Assembly (NCBI GenBank): GCA_947184155.2
Contig: CAMXCT020001395.1
Location: 80,772-144,771, forward strand
Origin: Cladocopium goreaui
Lineage: Eukaryota; Sar; Dinophyceae; Suessiales; Symbiodiniaceae
Reading direction: 5' to 3'
Length of the DNA stretch: 64,000 bases
Shown here: piece by piece, positions 21,995-33,412 of the stretch
How positions within the stretch are numbered: the stretch's first letter is position 1
How the letters are laid out: the number at the start of each line of letters is the position of its first letter
Notes under the pieces: generated by a model
Told to the model about the DNA's origin: nothing
Seen by the model: the letters and a program-made list of their open reading frames with translations, nothing else
Databases searched by the model: none
Program-made: the position numbers and the translations under genes

Positions 21995-23240
21995 CGCGCA
22001 GAAGCTTTTACACATACAGGGGCTTTTACGCAGAGAAGTCTTTACACAAAGGAGCTTTTTACACACAGAAGGTTTTACACAGAGAAGTCTTTACTCTAAG
22101 GAACTTTTGCACACAAACTTCTAGGAGCCTTTACACACAGAAGCTGTTACACAAAGAAGTCTCTACACAGATATATAGCTTTCACACACAGACGCGTTTA
22201 CACACAGAAGCTTTTACACAGAGAAGCCTTCACACAGAGGAGCTTTTACACACAAAAACATTTACACACAGCAAGCTTTTACACACACAGGGGCTTTTAC
22301 ACAGAGAAGTCCTTACACAAAGGAGCTTTTTACACACAGAAGGTTTTACACAGAGAAGTCTTTACTCTAAGGAGCTTTTGCACACAAACGTCCAGGAGCT
22401 TTTTCACACAGAACTTTTTACACGAAAAAGGCCTGACAGAGAGAGTTTTTACACACAAACGCAATTGCACATAGAAGCTTTTACACAGAGAAGCCTTTAC
22501 ACAGAGGAGCTTTTACACACAAAAGCATTTGCACACAGCAAGCTTTTACACACACAGGGGCTTTTACACAGAGAAGTCTTTACACAAAGGAGCTTTTTAC
22601 ACACAGAAAGTTTTACACAGAGAAGTCTTTACTCTAAGGAGCTTTTGCACACAAACGTCTAGGAGCTTTTTCACACAGAACTTTTTACACGAAGAAGGCC
22701 TGACAGAGAGAGTTTTTACACACAGACACGTTTGCACACAGAAGCTTTTACACAGAGAAGCCTTCACCCAGAGGAGCTTTTACACACAAAAGCATTTACA
22801 CACAGCAAGCTTTTACACACACAGGGGCTTTTACACAGAGAAGTCCTTACACAAAGGAGCTTATTACACACAGAAGGTTTTACACAGAGAAGTCTTTACT
22901 CTAAGGAGCTTTTGCACACAAACATCTAGGAGCCTTTACACACAGAAGCTGTTACACAAAGAAGTCTCTACACAGATATATAGCTTTCACACACAGACGC
23001 GTTTACACACAGAAGATTTTACACAGAGAAGCCTTTACACTTTACACAGAAAGTTTTTACACACGGAAGCTTTTACACACAGTGAAATCTTTACACAGAC
23101 GTTTCACACAGAGAAGCTTTCACACACAGAAGCTTTTACACAAAGAAGTCTTTACACAAAGTGGTTTTTTACACACAGAAACTTTTACACACAAAAGCTT
23201 TTACACAGAGAAGTCTTTGCACAGAGGCGCCTTTACACGA
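21995..23240. repeat. 16-bp minisatellite, copy 2
   Basis: Same units as 19360-20840, with fewer copies and a different internal order of the longer period. Confidence 0.92.
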
Positions 23241-23489
23241 AGTAACAAGTTGAAATTGGCAGCAGTTCTTCGGGAAAAACCCTTGGCAGGAGCTTTCGGG
23301 AACTCACTTGCTCCCCAAAAAAGCCGTCTATTTCCAACAAAGTTCCTATTCGATGAACATTTCAAAAAACATAAGGACTATATTTCTGAAGCAGGTCCCC
23401 ATCCAAAAGCTTTCAAGCCCACACTGCGATGAAATGGAGGGTCGAGAAATCCGGCGGAGCCGACGAGGGGCGTCAGCCCTTAAATCCGG

Positions 23490-24230
23490 GCGCCGGCCCC
23501 GGGCCGCCGCCCGTGGCATTGCCGGAGGCCTTCGGTGGTAACCGAAGGTTATTTAAGCGCTTACGCGCGACAGCCGGCCAGGGGCCCAACTATGTAGGCC
23601 CATTGTGTGGCTATGTTGGCCTATGTTGGCGTATGTTGGCCTATCTTGCGGGCAATGTGGGCCCATCTTGTGGCCATGTTGGCCTATGTTGGCCTCATGT
23701 TGATTCATGTTGAGCCAAAAGATCCGAAAAATGGGAACGGCAAAAAAACACTGTAAGACGCAGGATATTTTGATGGTCGGCGGCCTATCTTGGGGCTATG
23801 TGGGCCCATCTTGGGGCTATGTTGGCCTATCTTGAGGGCAATGTAGGCCCATCTGCGGGCTATGTTGGCCCATCTTGGGGCTATGTTGGCCCATCTTAGA
23901 GCTATGTTGGCCCATCTTGGGGCTATGTTCGCCCATCTTGGGGCTATGTTGGCCCATCTTGAGGCCTATGTTGGCCCATCTTGAGGCCTATGTTGGCCCA
24001 TGTTGACCCATCTTAAACCACAAGATCCGAAAAATGGGAAAAAATGGGAAGAGCACAAAACACCGTAAAACGCGGGACTTTTTGGCGGGGGGGAGAGGTC
24101 GCCGGCAGGGGGCGCGGCCCCTCTCTCCTATGGAGAGGAGAGAAACGCCTTCGGCTATGCCACGGCCAGGGGGCCCCTGGCCGGATATACGGCTGCCGCC
24201 CCTGCCGCCGACCACTGCCGACCACCTCCG
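23490..24230. repeat. Right arm: inverted copy of the minisatellite and palindrome module
   Basis: On the reverse strand this reads like 17812-18480. It contains the hairpin CCTTCGGT-GGTA-ACCGAAGG (23529-23548), the reverse complement of GGCTGTCGCGCGTAAGCGCT near 23555-23575, the 21-bp minisatellite at 23590-24010, a CTCTCTCC/GGAGAGGAGAG hairpin near 24120, and a 21-base palindrome at 24163-24183 (CGGCCAGGGG arms). The parts are partly reordered relative to the left arm. Confidence 0.85.
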
Positions 24231-24474
24231 GTCAATTCTGCCCCACGTTTATCGTTGTAATTTACAGTGTATTCTGCGTGTGCTGTTCAAAAAACATCGT
24301 TTTTTACAGGGTTTCGTGGCCTTCGCCGTCTCCAGGTTTCACCTTGGCGACGTTAAATTAAAGGACCGGATAACCCCACAAGTCAACTTCTCCCTAAAAT
24401 GAGCTTCAATGGTTTTAGCGGGGACAGGGAAGCAAAGAAAGACAAAGGAGATGGTGAAAGATCGAGAAGGTAAA

Positions 24475-24562
24475 ATGGTATGTATGTATGTATGTATGCA
24501 TGTATGTATGTATGTATGTAGGTCGGTAGGTAGGTAGGTAGGTATGTATGTAAGTTGTTTGT
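24475..24562. repeat. (GTAT)n / (GGTA)n microsatellite
   Basis: A run of TATG units shifts into GGTAGGTAGGTAGG and back. Nothing else is recognisable between 24260 and 24830. Confidence 0.95.
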
Positions 24563-24831
24563 GAGTAAGTTGCTCCGCTTTCTACGAGTTCCACCAGGCT
24601 GTGTTATCAAAGCGATGGTGTGCTCAGTTGACTTCTGCTGACCAAAGTAATGTTCTGCACTCTTTCGGGCGCAGCCGCAAATGTTTGCAGATTTGAAGTG
24701 ACTCCATGTTTGCAGATTTGTTTTGCTTGTTTTGGAAGTTTTCAGATTTTAGAGTTTGTTCAGTGTTGGGTTTTGTTTATGTCTGTTTGCTTCTACGTTT
24801 TTGCAATTAAAGCTTCCACTAGATGAGCCTT

Positions 24832-24872
24832 AGTGTGTGTGTGTGGGTGTGTGTGTGTGTGCGCGCGCGCAT
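24832..24872. repeat. (TG)n(CG)n microsatellite
   Basis: A GTGTGTGT run with one GG interruption is followed by GCGCGCGCGC. Alternating purine-pyrimidine sequence of this kind favours Z-DNA. Confidence 0.9.
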
Positions 24873-24992
24873 TACTTCACCATCGACAAGCAACACCTGG
24901 CAGCACAGAAAAAGGATCAAGATGACGAAAGCACAAAATAAAATAGTTCTTTGGTAGAGATCCACAGCGCAGCCTGCAGTTGTTGGCATCGA
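24868..24992. repeat. 125-bp direct repeat, copy 1
   Basis: The block starts GCGCATTACTTCACCATCGA and ends GCAGTTGTTGGCATCGAC. It is nearly identical to 25239-25370 and is preceded by a TG/CG run in copy 1 only. Confidence 0.9.
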
Positions 24993-25238
24993 CTCATTGT
25001 CGGGCCGTGAGACACGCGCCTGTCCTCCGTCCAAGAAGCTCACTGGAAGGGCACCTGCGGCAGTTGCAAAGACACAGAGGCTTCATGCGTGCTATCTTGT
25101 TACTACATGACAGCTGCAATGGCTCGGCACAGCATGAACCCAAAGAACCAATCTATTCTACATAGCTTAACCACAGTAGATATCTTATTGATCAACCGTA
25201 TACATGGTCCACACTACGCCGCAAGTGCAGCTCCCGGC

Positions 25239-25370
25239 CTGCGCATTACTTCACCATCGACAAGCAACACCTGGCAGCACAGAAAAAGGATCAAGATGAC
25301 GAAAGCACAAAATAAAATAATTCTTTGGTAGAGATCCACAGCGCAGCCTGCAGTTGTTGGCATCGACAGC
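25239..25370. repeat. 125-bp direct repeat, copy 2
   Basis: Nearly identical to 24868-24992, with changes such as AATAGTTCTTT to AATAATTCTTT. The sequence between the copies is unique. Confidence 0.9.
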
Positions 25371-25599
25371 AACAGAGCGCAAAAGTACCTAGCCGCAAAA
25401 GGACAGGACGCGTATATGGAGCTAGCTATCAAAGCAACATGCGCAGAAACGATACAATTCAGTCTCTTGCACGAATTGTCTCCTTTTTGTGTGATCAAAA
25501 TCCTGACAAGACCTGTAGCACTTCCTCCCGCAGTGGGGCCGACTCTAAACGTGTCACGAACAGTCTTGATTTGGCCGTCGCGACCCAGTCATGTCTGCG

Positions 25600-26560
25600 C
25601 ATGCAAGAAACAGCATCTGGCATGTCTGCGCTGCACAGCGTTGCTGCAGCGCAGTTCAGCCCTGCCTCTCGACCACAAGCAAGAACAGCACCTGGCCGGA
25701 AGTGTGTGTGTGTGTGGAATGCTACAGCTGTTGTCTGCAACTTCTTGTTGGGCCAAAGCGACCAAAACAGAACGACGTGATGAAAGTTTGCATAAAAGAA
25801 ACAGCATCTGTCATGTCTGCGCCGCACAGCGTTGCTGCAGCGCAGTTCAGCCCTGCCTCTCGACCACGAGCAAGACCAGCACCTGGCCGGAAGTGTGTGT
25901 GTGTGGAATGCAACAGGCCGACAGAAGAAAGTAATTAAACATGCCAAAATCAAACATGCCAAAATCAAACATGCCGAAGCACGCGGAACGAAGAAACATG
26001 CCGGAAGGACCGCATCTTTGCATGCAAATGACCAAAATTAAACTTGCCAAAATCAAACAGGCCGAAGCACGCGGAAAGAAGAAAGAAACATGCCGGAAGG
26101 ACCGCATCTTTGTATGCAAAGGACCACACTTAAACATGCCAAAATCAAACATGCCGAAGCACGTAGCAGTCCGAAACGAAGACACATGCCGGAAAAATAA
26201 ATTTGCCAGCATCAAACATGCCGAATCACGCGGAAAGAAGAAACATGCCGGAAGGACCGCCTCTTTGCATGCAAATGACCAATTTCACTTGACTGACTCG
26301 TTCTAGTAGAAGAAAGTACTCAAACATGCCAAAATCAAACAGTTGTAGTTGTGTTGTAGTGGTATGCGTGCTAGAGCTGTTGTCTGCAACTTCTAGTTGA
26401 ACCAAAGCGACGAAAACAGAACGACATGATGAAAGTTTGCATAAAAGAAACAGCATCTGTCATGTCTGCGCCGCACAGCGTTGCTGCAGCGCAGTTCAGC
26501 CCTGCCTCTCAACCACGCACCTGGCCGGAAGTGTGTGTGTGTGGAATGCAACAGGCCGAC
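25600..26560. repeat. Interspersed repeat of about 190 bp, three copies
   Basis: The block AACAGCATCTG...ATGTCTGCGC...GTTGCTGCAGCGCAGTTCAG...CACCTGGCCGGAAGTGTGTG occurs near 25607, 25798 and 26447. Copies 1 and 3 associate with a TTTGCATAAAAGAAACAGC flank. Copy 3 has lost part of the centre. Confidence 0.85.
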
Positions 26561-26790
26561 AGAAGAAAGTAATTAAACATGCCAAAATCAAACATGCCAA
26601 AATCAAACATGCCGAAGCACGCGGAAAGAAGAAAGAAACATGCCGGAAGGACCGCATCTTTGTATGCAAAGGACGACACTTAAACACGCCAAAATCAAAC
26701 ATGTCGAAGCACGTAGCAGTCCGACAGAAGAAAGCGCTTAAACATGCCAATGCCAAAATCCAACATGCCGACACACGCTGAAAGACGAAA
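25935..26790. repeat. Minisatellite of AAACATGCCAAAATCA / AAGCACGCGGAAAGAAGAA units
   Basis: The units AACATGCCAAAATCAAACAT, GCCGAAGCACGCGGAAAG and GGAAGGACCGCATCTTTG are shuffled in irregular order. Frames across it are repeat products. Confidence 0.85.
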
Positions 26791-26814
26791 CATGCCGGAA
26801 GCAGTGCCATCTGT

Positions 26815-28270
26815 CTCACGCCTGCCACGCAAAACGACGGTGGATGTGAGTTGGATGTGAGGTTGTGCCACGCCTGCCACGCAAAGTGGCGCGGCGTCAC
26901 AGGCGCCCAATCCCGGCCCAAGGGCGCCACCCAGTGCCATCTGTGCCACGCCTGCCACGCAAAACGACGGTAGATGTGACTTTGTGCCACGCCTGCCACG
27001 TGAAACGACGGTGGATGTCAGGTTGTGCCACGCCTGCCACCCAAAGTGGCGCGGCGTCACAGGCGCCCAATCCCGGCCCAAGGGCGCCACCCAGTGCCAT
27101 CTGTGCCATGCCTGCCACGCAAAACGACGGTAGATGTGACTTTGTGCCACGCCTGCCACGTGAAACGACGGTGGATGTCAGGTTGTGCCACGCCTGCCAC
27201 GCAAAGTGGCGCGGCGTCACAGGCGCCCAAGCCCGGCCCAAGGGCGCCACCCAGTGCCATCTGTGCCATGCCTGCCACGCAAAACGGCGTTTGATGTGAG
27301 TTTGTGCCACGCCTGCCACGTGAAACGACGGTGGATGTCAGGTTGTGCCACGCCTGCCACGCAAAGTGGCGCAGCGTCACAGGCGCCCAATCCCGGCCCA
27401 AGGGCGCCACCCAGTGCCATCTGTCCCACGCCTGCCACGCAAAACGACGGTAGATGTGACTTTGTGCCACGCCTGCCACGTGAAACGACGGTGGATGTCA
27501 GGTTGTGCCACGCCTGCCACGCAAAGTGGCGCGGCGTCACAGGCGCCCAATCCCGGCCCAAGGGCGCCACCCAGTGCCATCTGTCCCACGCCTGCCACGC
27601 AAAACGACGGTAGATGTGACTTTGTGCCACGCCTGCCACGTGAAACGACGGTGGATGTGAGGTTGTGCCACGCCTGCCACGCAAAGTGCCACATCCCGGC
27701 CCAAGGGCGCCACCCAGTGCCATCTGTGCCATGCCTGCCACGCAAAACGACGGTAGATGTGACTTTGTGCCACGCCTGCCACGTGAAACGACGGTGGATG
27801 TCAGGTTGTGCCACGCCTGCCACGCAAAGTGGCGCGGCGTCACAGGCGCCCAAGCCCGGCCCAAGGGCGCCACCCAAAACGGCGTTTGATGTGAGTTTGT
27901 GCCACGCCTGTGGATGTCAGGTTGTGCCACGCCTGCCACGCAAAGTGGCGCAGCGTCACAGGCGCCCAATCCCGGCCCAAGGGCGCCACCCAGTGCCATC
28001 TGTCCCACGCCTGCCACGCAAAACGACGGTAGATGTGACTTTGTGCCACGCCTGCCACGTGAAACGACGGTGGATGTCAGGTTGTGCCACGCCTGCCACG
28101 CAAAGTGGCGCGGCGTCACAGGCGCCCAATCCCGGCCCAAGGGCGCCACCCAGTGTCATCTGTCCCACGCCTGCCACGCAAAACGACGGTAGATGTGACT
28201 TTGTGCCACGCCTGCCACGTGAAACGACGGTGGATGTCAGGTTGTGCCACGCCTGCCACGCAAAGTGGCG
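26815..28270. repeat. 160-bp satellite, about nine units
   Basis: The unit contains GCCACGCCTGCCACGCAAAA, CGACGGTAGATGTGACTTTG, CGACGGTGGATGTCAGGTTG, GTGGCGCGGCGTCACAGGCG and CGGCCCAAGGGCGCCACCCA. Spacing is 160 bp (for example 26945 to 27105). Units near 27690 and 27870 carry internal deletions. Long frames of up to 322 residues exist on both strands because the unit has almost no stop codons, and they are not evidence of a gene. Confidence 0.95.
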
Positions 28271-28600
28271 TTTGTGTGTGTGCGTGTGTGTGTGTGAAGT
28301 GATTGTCTGTTAAGTTTGTGTATGTTAAGTTTGTGTGTGTGAAATTATTGTATGTTAAGTTTGTGTGTGCAATTATTGTATGTTAAGTTTGTGTGTGTGA
28401 AGTTATTGTCTGTTAAGTTTGTGTGTGTTAAGATTGTGTGTGTTAAGTTTGTGTATGTTAAGTTTGTGTGTGTGAAATTATTGTATGTTAAGTTTGTGTG
28501 TGTGAAGCTTTGTGTGTGTTAAGTTTGTGTGTGTTAAGTTTGTGTGTGTGAAATTATTGTATGTTAAGTTTGTGTGTGTGTTGTTTGTGTGTGTGTTGTT
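28270..28600. repeat. GT-rich minisatellite of about 33 bp
   Basis: Units contain TTAAGTTTGTGTGTGTGAA and ATTATTGTATG. Confidence 0.9.
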
Positions 28601-28734
28601 ACGGAGGCGGCGGGAGGAGGAGAAGCCCGGGATACAGAATCAAAAACAAGAACCCCACACAAAGATGTGGGGAAAAACCATGGGTTTTTCATGGTTTTGG
28701 GTCTTAGGAAGGGGTCCGGAACGGAAAACTGGAC

Positions 28735-29075
28735 ATCTTGACGGCCTTGGTGTCAACATAGGGCCAAATTCGGCCAAGATGTGGGCTACATGGGTCAACA
28801 TAAGGCCAAGACAGGGGCAAACCTGCGCCAACATAGGGCCAACATCGGCCAAGATGTGGGCTACATGGGCCGACATAAGGGCTACATGGGTCAACATAAG
28901 GCTAAGATAGGGGCAAGCCTGCGCCAACATAGGGCCAACATCGGCCAAGATGTGGGCTACATGGGCCGACCTAAGGCCAAGATGTGGGCTACCTGGGTCG
29001 ACATTACGCCAAGATGTGGGCTACATGGGCCAACCTAGGGCCAAGACAGGGGCAAACCTGCGCCCAAATAGGGCC
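28735..29075. repeat. Minisatellite related to the 21-bp family
   Basis: Units are mixtures of CAACATAGGGCCAACATCGG, CCAAGATGTGGGCTACATGG and CAAGACAGGGGCAAACCTGC. The GGCCAACAT core resembles the 18035-18480 minisatellite. Confidence 0.85.
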
Positions 29076-29079
29076 AACA

Positions 29080-29312
29080 TCGGCCAACAACAACAACAAC
29101 AACAACAAAACAAGGACGACAACGACAACCACAACAACAGCAACAGCAACAACAACAACAACAACAACCACAACCACAACCTAGGGCCAAGACAGGGGCA
29201 AACCTGCGCCCAAATAGGGCCAACATCGGCCAACAACAACAACAACAACAACAACAAAAAAAACAACGACGACCACGACAACAACAACAACAACAACAAC
29301 AACAACACCAGA
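29080..29312. repeat. (CAA)n tracts, two copies around a minisatellite unit
   Basis: Two CAACAACAA runs (29085-29175 and 29230-29310) flank CTAGGGCCAAGACAGGGGCA. Confidence 0.93.
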
Positions 29313-30585
29313 ACATGGACATGGATTACACCCAACGCATACCTTCCACGGGTCTGCTTTGGCCGGCGCCCGGCTGTCAGGCGTAAGCCTCATAAATATA
29401 CTGCAAATATATTATATATTAATGCAAATAAAATCAAGATAATGCAATCTTTGGACAACTGGTGTAGCTAATATAGCTCAGAGGTCCCCGCCCTTTGGAA
29501 TATTTTGGGATGTTGACATGACATGACATACATTAGTGTAATTCACATATCCTTGACATATACTTTTACATATACATTATAAAATTATACAGTATACACT
29601 ACGTATACACATATGGTTGACATCGGGTCCCACATGTTGACATCCCCAAGTCCTTCAAGTCCTTCAAGTTCTTGGGTGTGCTGTTCGCATCGCCTCAATG
29701 GTTCCTGCATCCAAGTCGTGGATGTCGCAGCTTTTGGCCAGATAAGCCTGCGTCATTTCTGAACCTCGGTGGATTCTGGATTTTGGGTGGACACCAAGTA
29801 CTCATTTCAACTCATATCGGACCAGTCAAGCTCCCAGAAGCTTCCCAATCTTTGGATAAGAGATGATAAGATCACGGGATGCTCAACCGAGATCCTTGCA
29901 GCTTCCAGTAGCGTGGCAAGCCAAAGTGATAACTTCATCCAAACCCTGAAAGAGACAGGTATCAGCTGAGGTAAAAACCAGCTCGTGTGATCCGATTCCA
30001 AAAAAGAACGTCTACAACTTCCCAACACAAATCTTAAGCACAATGCTACAACATGCTACAACCTCGTATAAGGATGTAAAAGGCATAAGGTCATGCGCTC
30101 AGTGGGCCTGCGGCACTCCATGAGTGAAAAGCTCCTGTACGGAGGATGTGTAGATGCCTGGCCAACAAAGCAACTGACAACTTCTAACATTCTAATAAGC
30201 ATGTACCGAGCATCTCTCATCTGCAAACTATGACAATGTAGTCAGTCAATCGGCCATTTACTTTCTCTTCGATCTCATTTCGGCAGGGTTCTTGCTGGAT
30301 TATGCTTGTACCGACAGAATCCACCGATTGTGAAACAATTACCATGACTAAGCTTCATTGATCTTCATTGTATCCAAAAAGTCTCCTTGGTCAAGCTCTT
30401 GCTCGACTCCCCACCAACCTCGTGCATCGCCTACAGGCATAGGCCCACTGCCATCCACATCAAGGCCTGAAGTACTGCAGAGTCACACCGCAGCTGCAAA
30501 AGAGCGCTCTTCACAGACTGCACAAATCAATACAAATCATGCTTTGCAAATCATTTTCAAACCATTTTCAAATGATTGGACCGCT

Positions 30586-30700
30586 TGATGCCGCTTGGAC
30601 TGTCGAGATCCAGACAAAGTCTCATCGGGTGCCCTGGTGGTGCATCGATGGACGACTCCCAGTGCTCCGCCGTGACCATGGCACTGGAGGCGAAGCACAG
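30586..30700 (-). CDS. Exon-like block, signature 1 (RLCLDLDS)
   Basis: The block reads EHWESSIDAPPGHPMRLCLD then LDSPSGIKRS. It fits the pattern of a small-residue/Gly turn (APPGHP) just before the cysteine and the acidic D-x-D. Exact splice borders are not resolved. Function unknown. Confidence 0.35.
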
Positions 30701-31629
30701 CTTATAAGCACAGCTTAAGCGTTTCAGATTTTTTCTTTCACCTCTTTCACCTTCCACATTCCACATTCTAAGACCTTCCACGTTTCACTTCTAAGACCTT
30801 CGACCTCCTTGACAGGTCGAACAGCCTCTCGTTGGTAAGGTAGAGAATTTCTGGCCATGGCTTTGGACGGCCAGCAACTCCCTGAGGCAAAAGGGCAGCA
30901 AAAGGGCAAGCACATTCAAACGGGCAAAGGCAAAATGTGATCAAAACGTGTAAAATGTGGTCAAAATTCTGACGTTGTCTCAGAATGAGTTTTTATCTTG
31001 CGAAGCCTGAAATGAACACACAAGACTTGAGGTCCTGCTTAGCCTCCGAGTCTCTAACGTACATGGGGCCCATCGCACCCATCGGCTTTGTCGAATCTGT
31101 GCAGTCTGCTGCCAAAAAGCCCGACCTTGTCACCGTGTCGTAACTGTGCATTCCAAAATGTCGTCTGAACTCAACGCACAACATGTCCGCGCACCCAAAA
31201 CAACCTAGCCAGCTATAGGGGTATGACGTACTGGAGCCGCAACCACCAGGTTCGCAGACCAGCCGCAGCACCTACCAGCTTCATCAGCTTCTGTGATCTG
31301 TGGATCTACTTCTGGTTGTGGGTGATTAAAACAATTGCCAGCTGACAAGCCATTGAACTGTTGCCAGGCCAAGCTGCTGAGCCCCAGGAGACTGCCATCC
31401 GTACCTCAAACGCAGTAACGCAAGACGTGGCACTAGACCCAAACCATGCATCTCTCTGCGTCTCTCTACATCTCCATCATCTTGACACTTTGGCGCACGG
31501 GAGAAATGTAGATGGTGTATCCTGTCTCACCAGCCTTGGCTTCCAACTCCATACCCTTTGAATCCAATTTCATCTTCTCACAGGATCAAGAAGATGAAGA
31601 AGATGAAATAAGCAACATTGTTTCGCATC

Positions 31630-31750
31630 TCTCTCAAGCAAATGGTTGGATCCACGATTCGTTCTGAGTACATGACTGGAAAAATAATTCCAGGCCCGTC
31701 TGCATCAACACAAATCCTGATCATGCTGGGCTTAGCATGCTTACCATCCC
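31630..31750 (-). CDS. Exon-like block, signature 1 (RICVDADG)
   Basis: The block reads KPSMIRICVDADGPGIIFPV followed by MYSERIVDP. It gives one of the cleanest matches to the C-x-D-x-D-G signature. The following stretch IIFPVMY could be the next strand of the domain. Borders are not resolved. Confidence 0.4.
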
Positions 31751-33305
31751 AGGGATTGAGAGGTTATCCTGGGGGGGGCCTCCAATATGACCCATCAACG
31801 GTTAACATCTCTAAAGTGTCCATCTCTGACTGGTGCAGACTGGTTGGGACTTGGATATCAAATTTTGAGTTATGGTCAATTTGCGTACAACAACAGGGAT
31901 TCTGGTCATGGCAGCCAATTTTTACTGGAGTGGAGTCCGACACAAATTTGTCACCGTCCAATTTGTCCAAGTCTTCACTTTGCTAAAGTGGCTAAAGTCG
32001 CCCTTTGATTTTGATCCTTCAAGTGTAGGCTAAGTGCTGGGGTGGCTGTTTGTGCGCTGCAGAAAATACATCTTTCCTGTGACTTGAGGACACTGCTGAT
32101 AGGTATAACCTGCTGGCAACGCTGCAGTGCTCAAATTCAAGCCGAAGCGTTCGTAAGCCAAACCTTGGTGTGCGTAGTGCATTACCACATTGAGAAATCA
32201 ACAAGACAAAATAAAACAATAAAAATCAAGCATAAAAATCAAGCATGAATGAGCACGAAAAGATTTGCGTGTCCAAGAATGGAGGACTACCCGACAGTAG
32301 TCCCGGACTCCCTACAAGAATCGACAAATTTTGGTCGATTTGTTTCGTCCCGGCTCTTGCAGCAGGTGCTTTGGAAAGCTGCAGATTGTCGTTTGGAGTA
32401 ACATTTCTTTCAGGTTTCTGGGAACTTATGGGCATACAAGGACTCACCACTCCTGCAAAACACTTTCGCAGGTTTTTGAATCTCAGTTTGTCTGTAGCCA
32501 CCCAAGGCTCTCGCCATAGAAGGATGGGAGTTTCTGCAGCTGCTGTGCTGGGGAGATCGGCGTGCATTCGCCCATGAGCGACAAAAAGCCCTGGCCACAG
32601 CTGACGCTGGTGGTTCCTGGATTGATCCTGGATTGTACACTGCCGCAATCTGCCGCATTTGTCTCGGCAATGCACGAGCCTCTGACTCAGTGCCACAGCC
32701 ACCACCACCAGGCAAGCACAACATGACCAGCTCAAGAACTCCTCGACTATTCTCAAACTCCAAGCGCATGCCTTTTGACTTTTTTATTTGCCATCCGACC
32801 CCTCATTCATGTTCGTTCTGTCACTGCATTTTAATACATACGAGTGCGATCTTATGTCTTTTGCTTCTGCTGACATCTTGACAATCTCTTGATTCATCTC
32901 GCTCTGCGCCTACAGGTTCAGGAACCAATATATTATGCTAAGGCCAGAACTACCAGCTGCCACTGATGCCAGTCTCCGACCAAACCTTTTGGAAATGGAG
33001 CAACCCGAACACAGCAAACTGTGCTTAGGAAAAAGGAGTTGACGAATGTCAACAATATTTGAACACCCAGCTGATCTAAGGGCACCTGTCACAGTGATTG
33101 CCTGACAAAGAATTGAAAGGTAGGACATGGCAGGACGGCTTTATGTTGAGGTCCCGAGCTGTGAAGGTTCAGACTCTTCTCTTTCATCGAAGCCTTGCTT
33201 TGCACAGCGCTGTTTTTTTTTGTTGCCGCCCATGTCTTCGTGGCATTCTTTGTTGACACACTATATTGACATGTTGACACACTATGAGTCGCATTGAGTG
33301 TGTCA

Positions 33306-33412
33306 AAATACATTCACCAATCTGTCGAAAGCTCTCGGAAGTCCACTGATTGATGCAATAGCCGTCAGGTACATAGAGATCCCGGAGTCACCAGCCTTTG
33401 GCCACTGTTGTA
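33306..33412 (-). CDS. Exon-like block, signature 2 (GDSGISMYL)
   Basis: The block reads QQWPKAGDSGISMYLTAIAS followed by ISGLPRAFDRL and a possible donor GTGAATG. The downstream sequence carries the near repeat ATAGTGTGTCAA twice, as expected for an intron in this region. Confidence 0.4.

Larger units (their letters stand above)
21128..23488. repeat. Long direct tandem duplication, copy 2
   Basis: Second copy of the 18490-21010 unit. It retains a segment near 23280-23360 (GGAGCTTTCGGGAACTCACT and on to GATGAACATTTC) that is missing from copy 1, so copy 1 carries a deletion there. Confidence 0.9.

Noticed and set aside
26865..28313. CHACH peptides in the 160-bp satellite that look like c-type heme-binding CxxCH motifs
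   Set aside because: They come from one phase of the satellite unit read again and again; there is no signal peptide or other cytochrome feature.
29080..29393. Leu/Val/Cys-rich minus-strand frames
   Set aside because: They are reverse translations of (CAA)n tracts.
32226..32756. A 176-residue minus-strand frame (contains LVGSPGLLSGSPPF)
   Set aside because: It is open but lacks both array signatures; it could be an exon, but I cannot support it.
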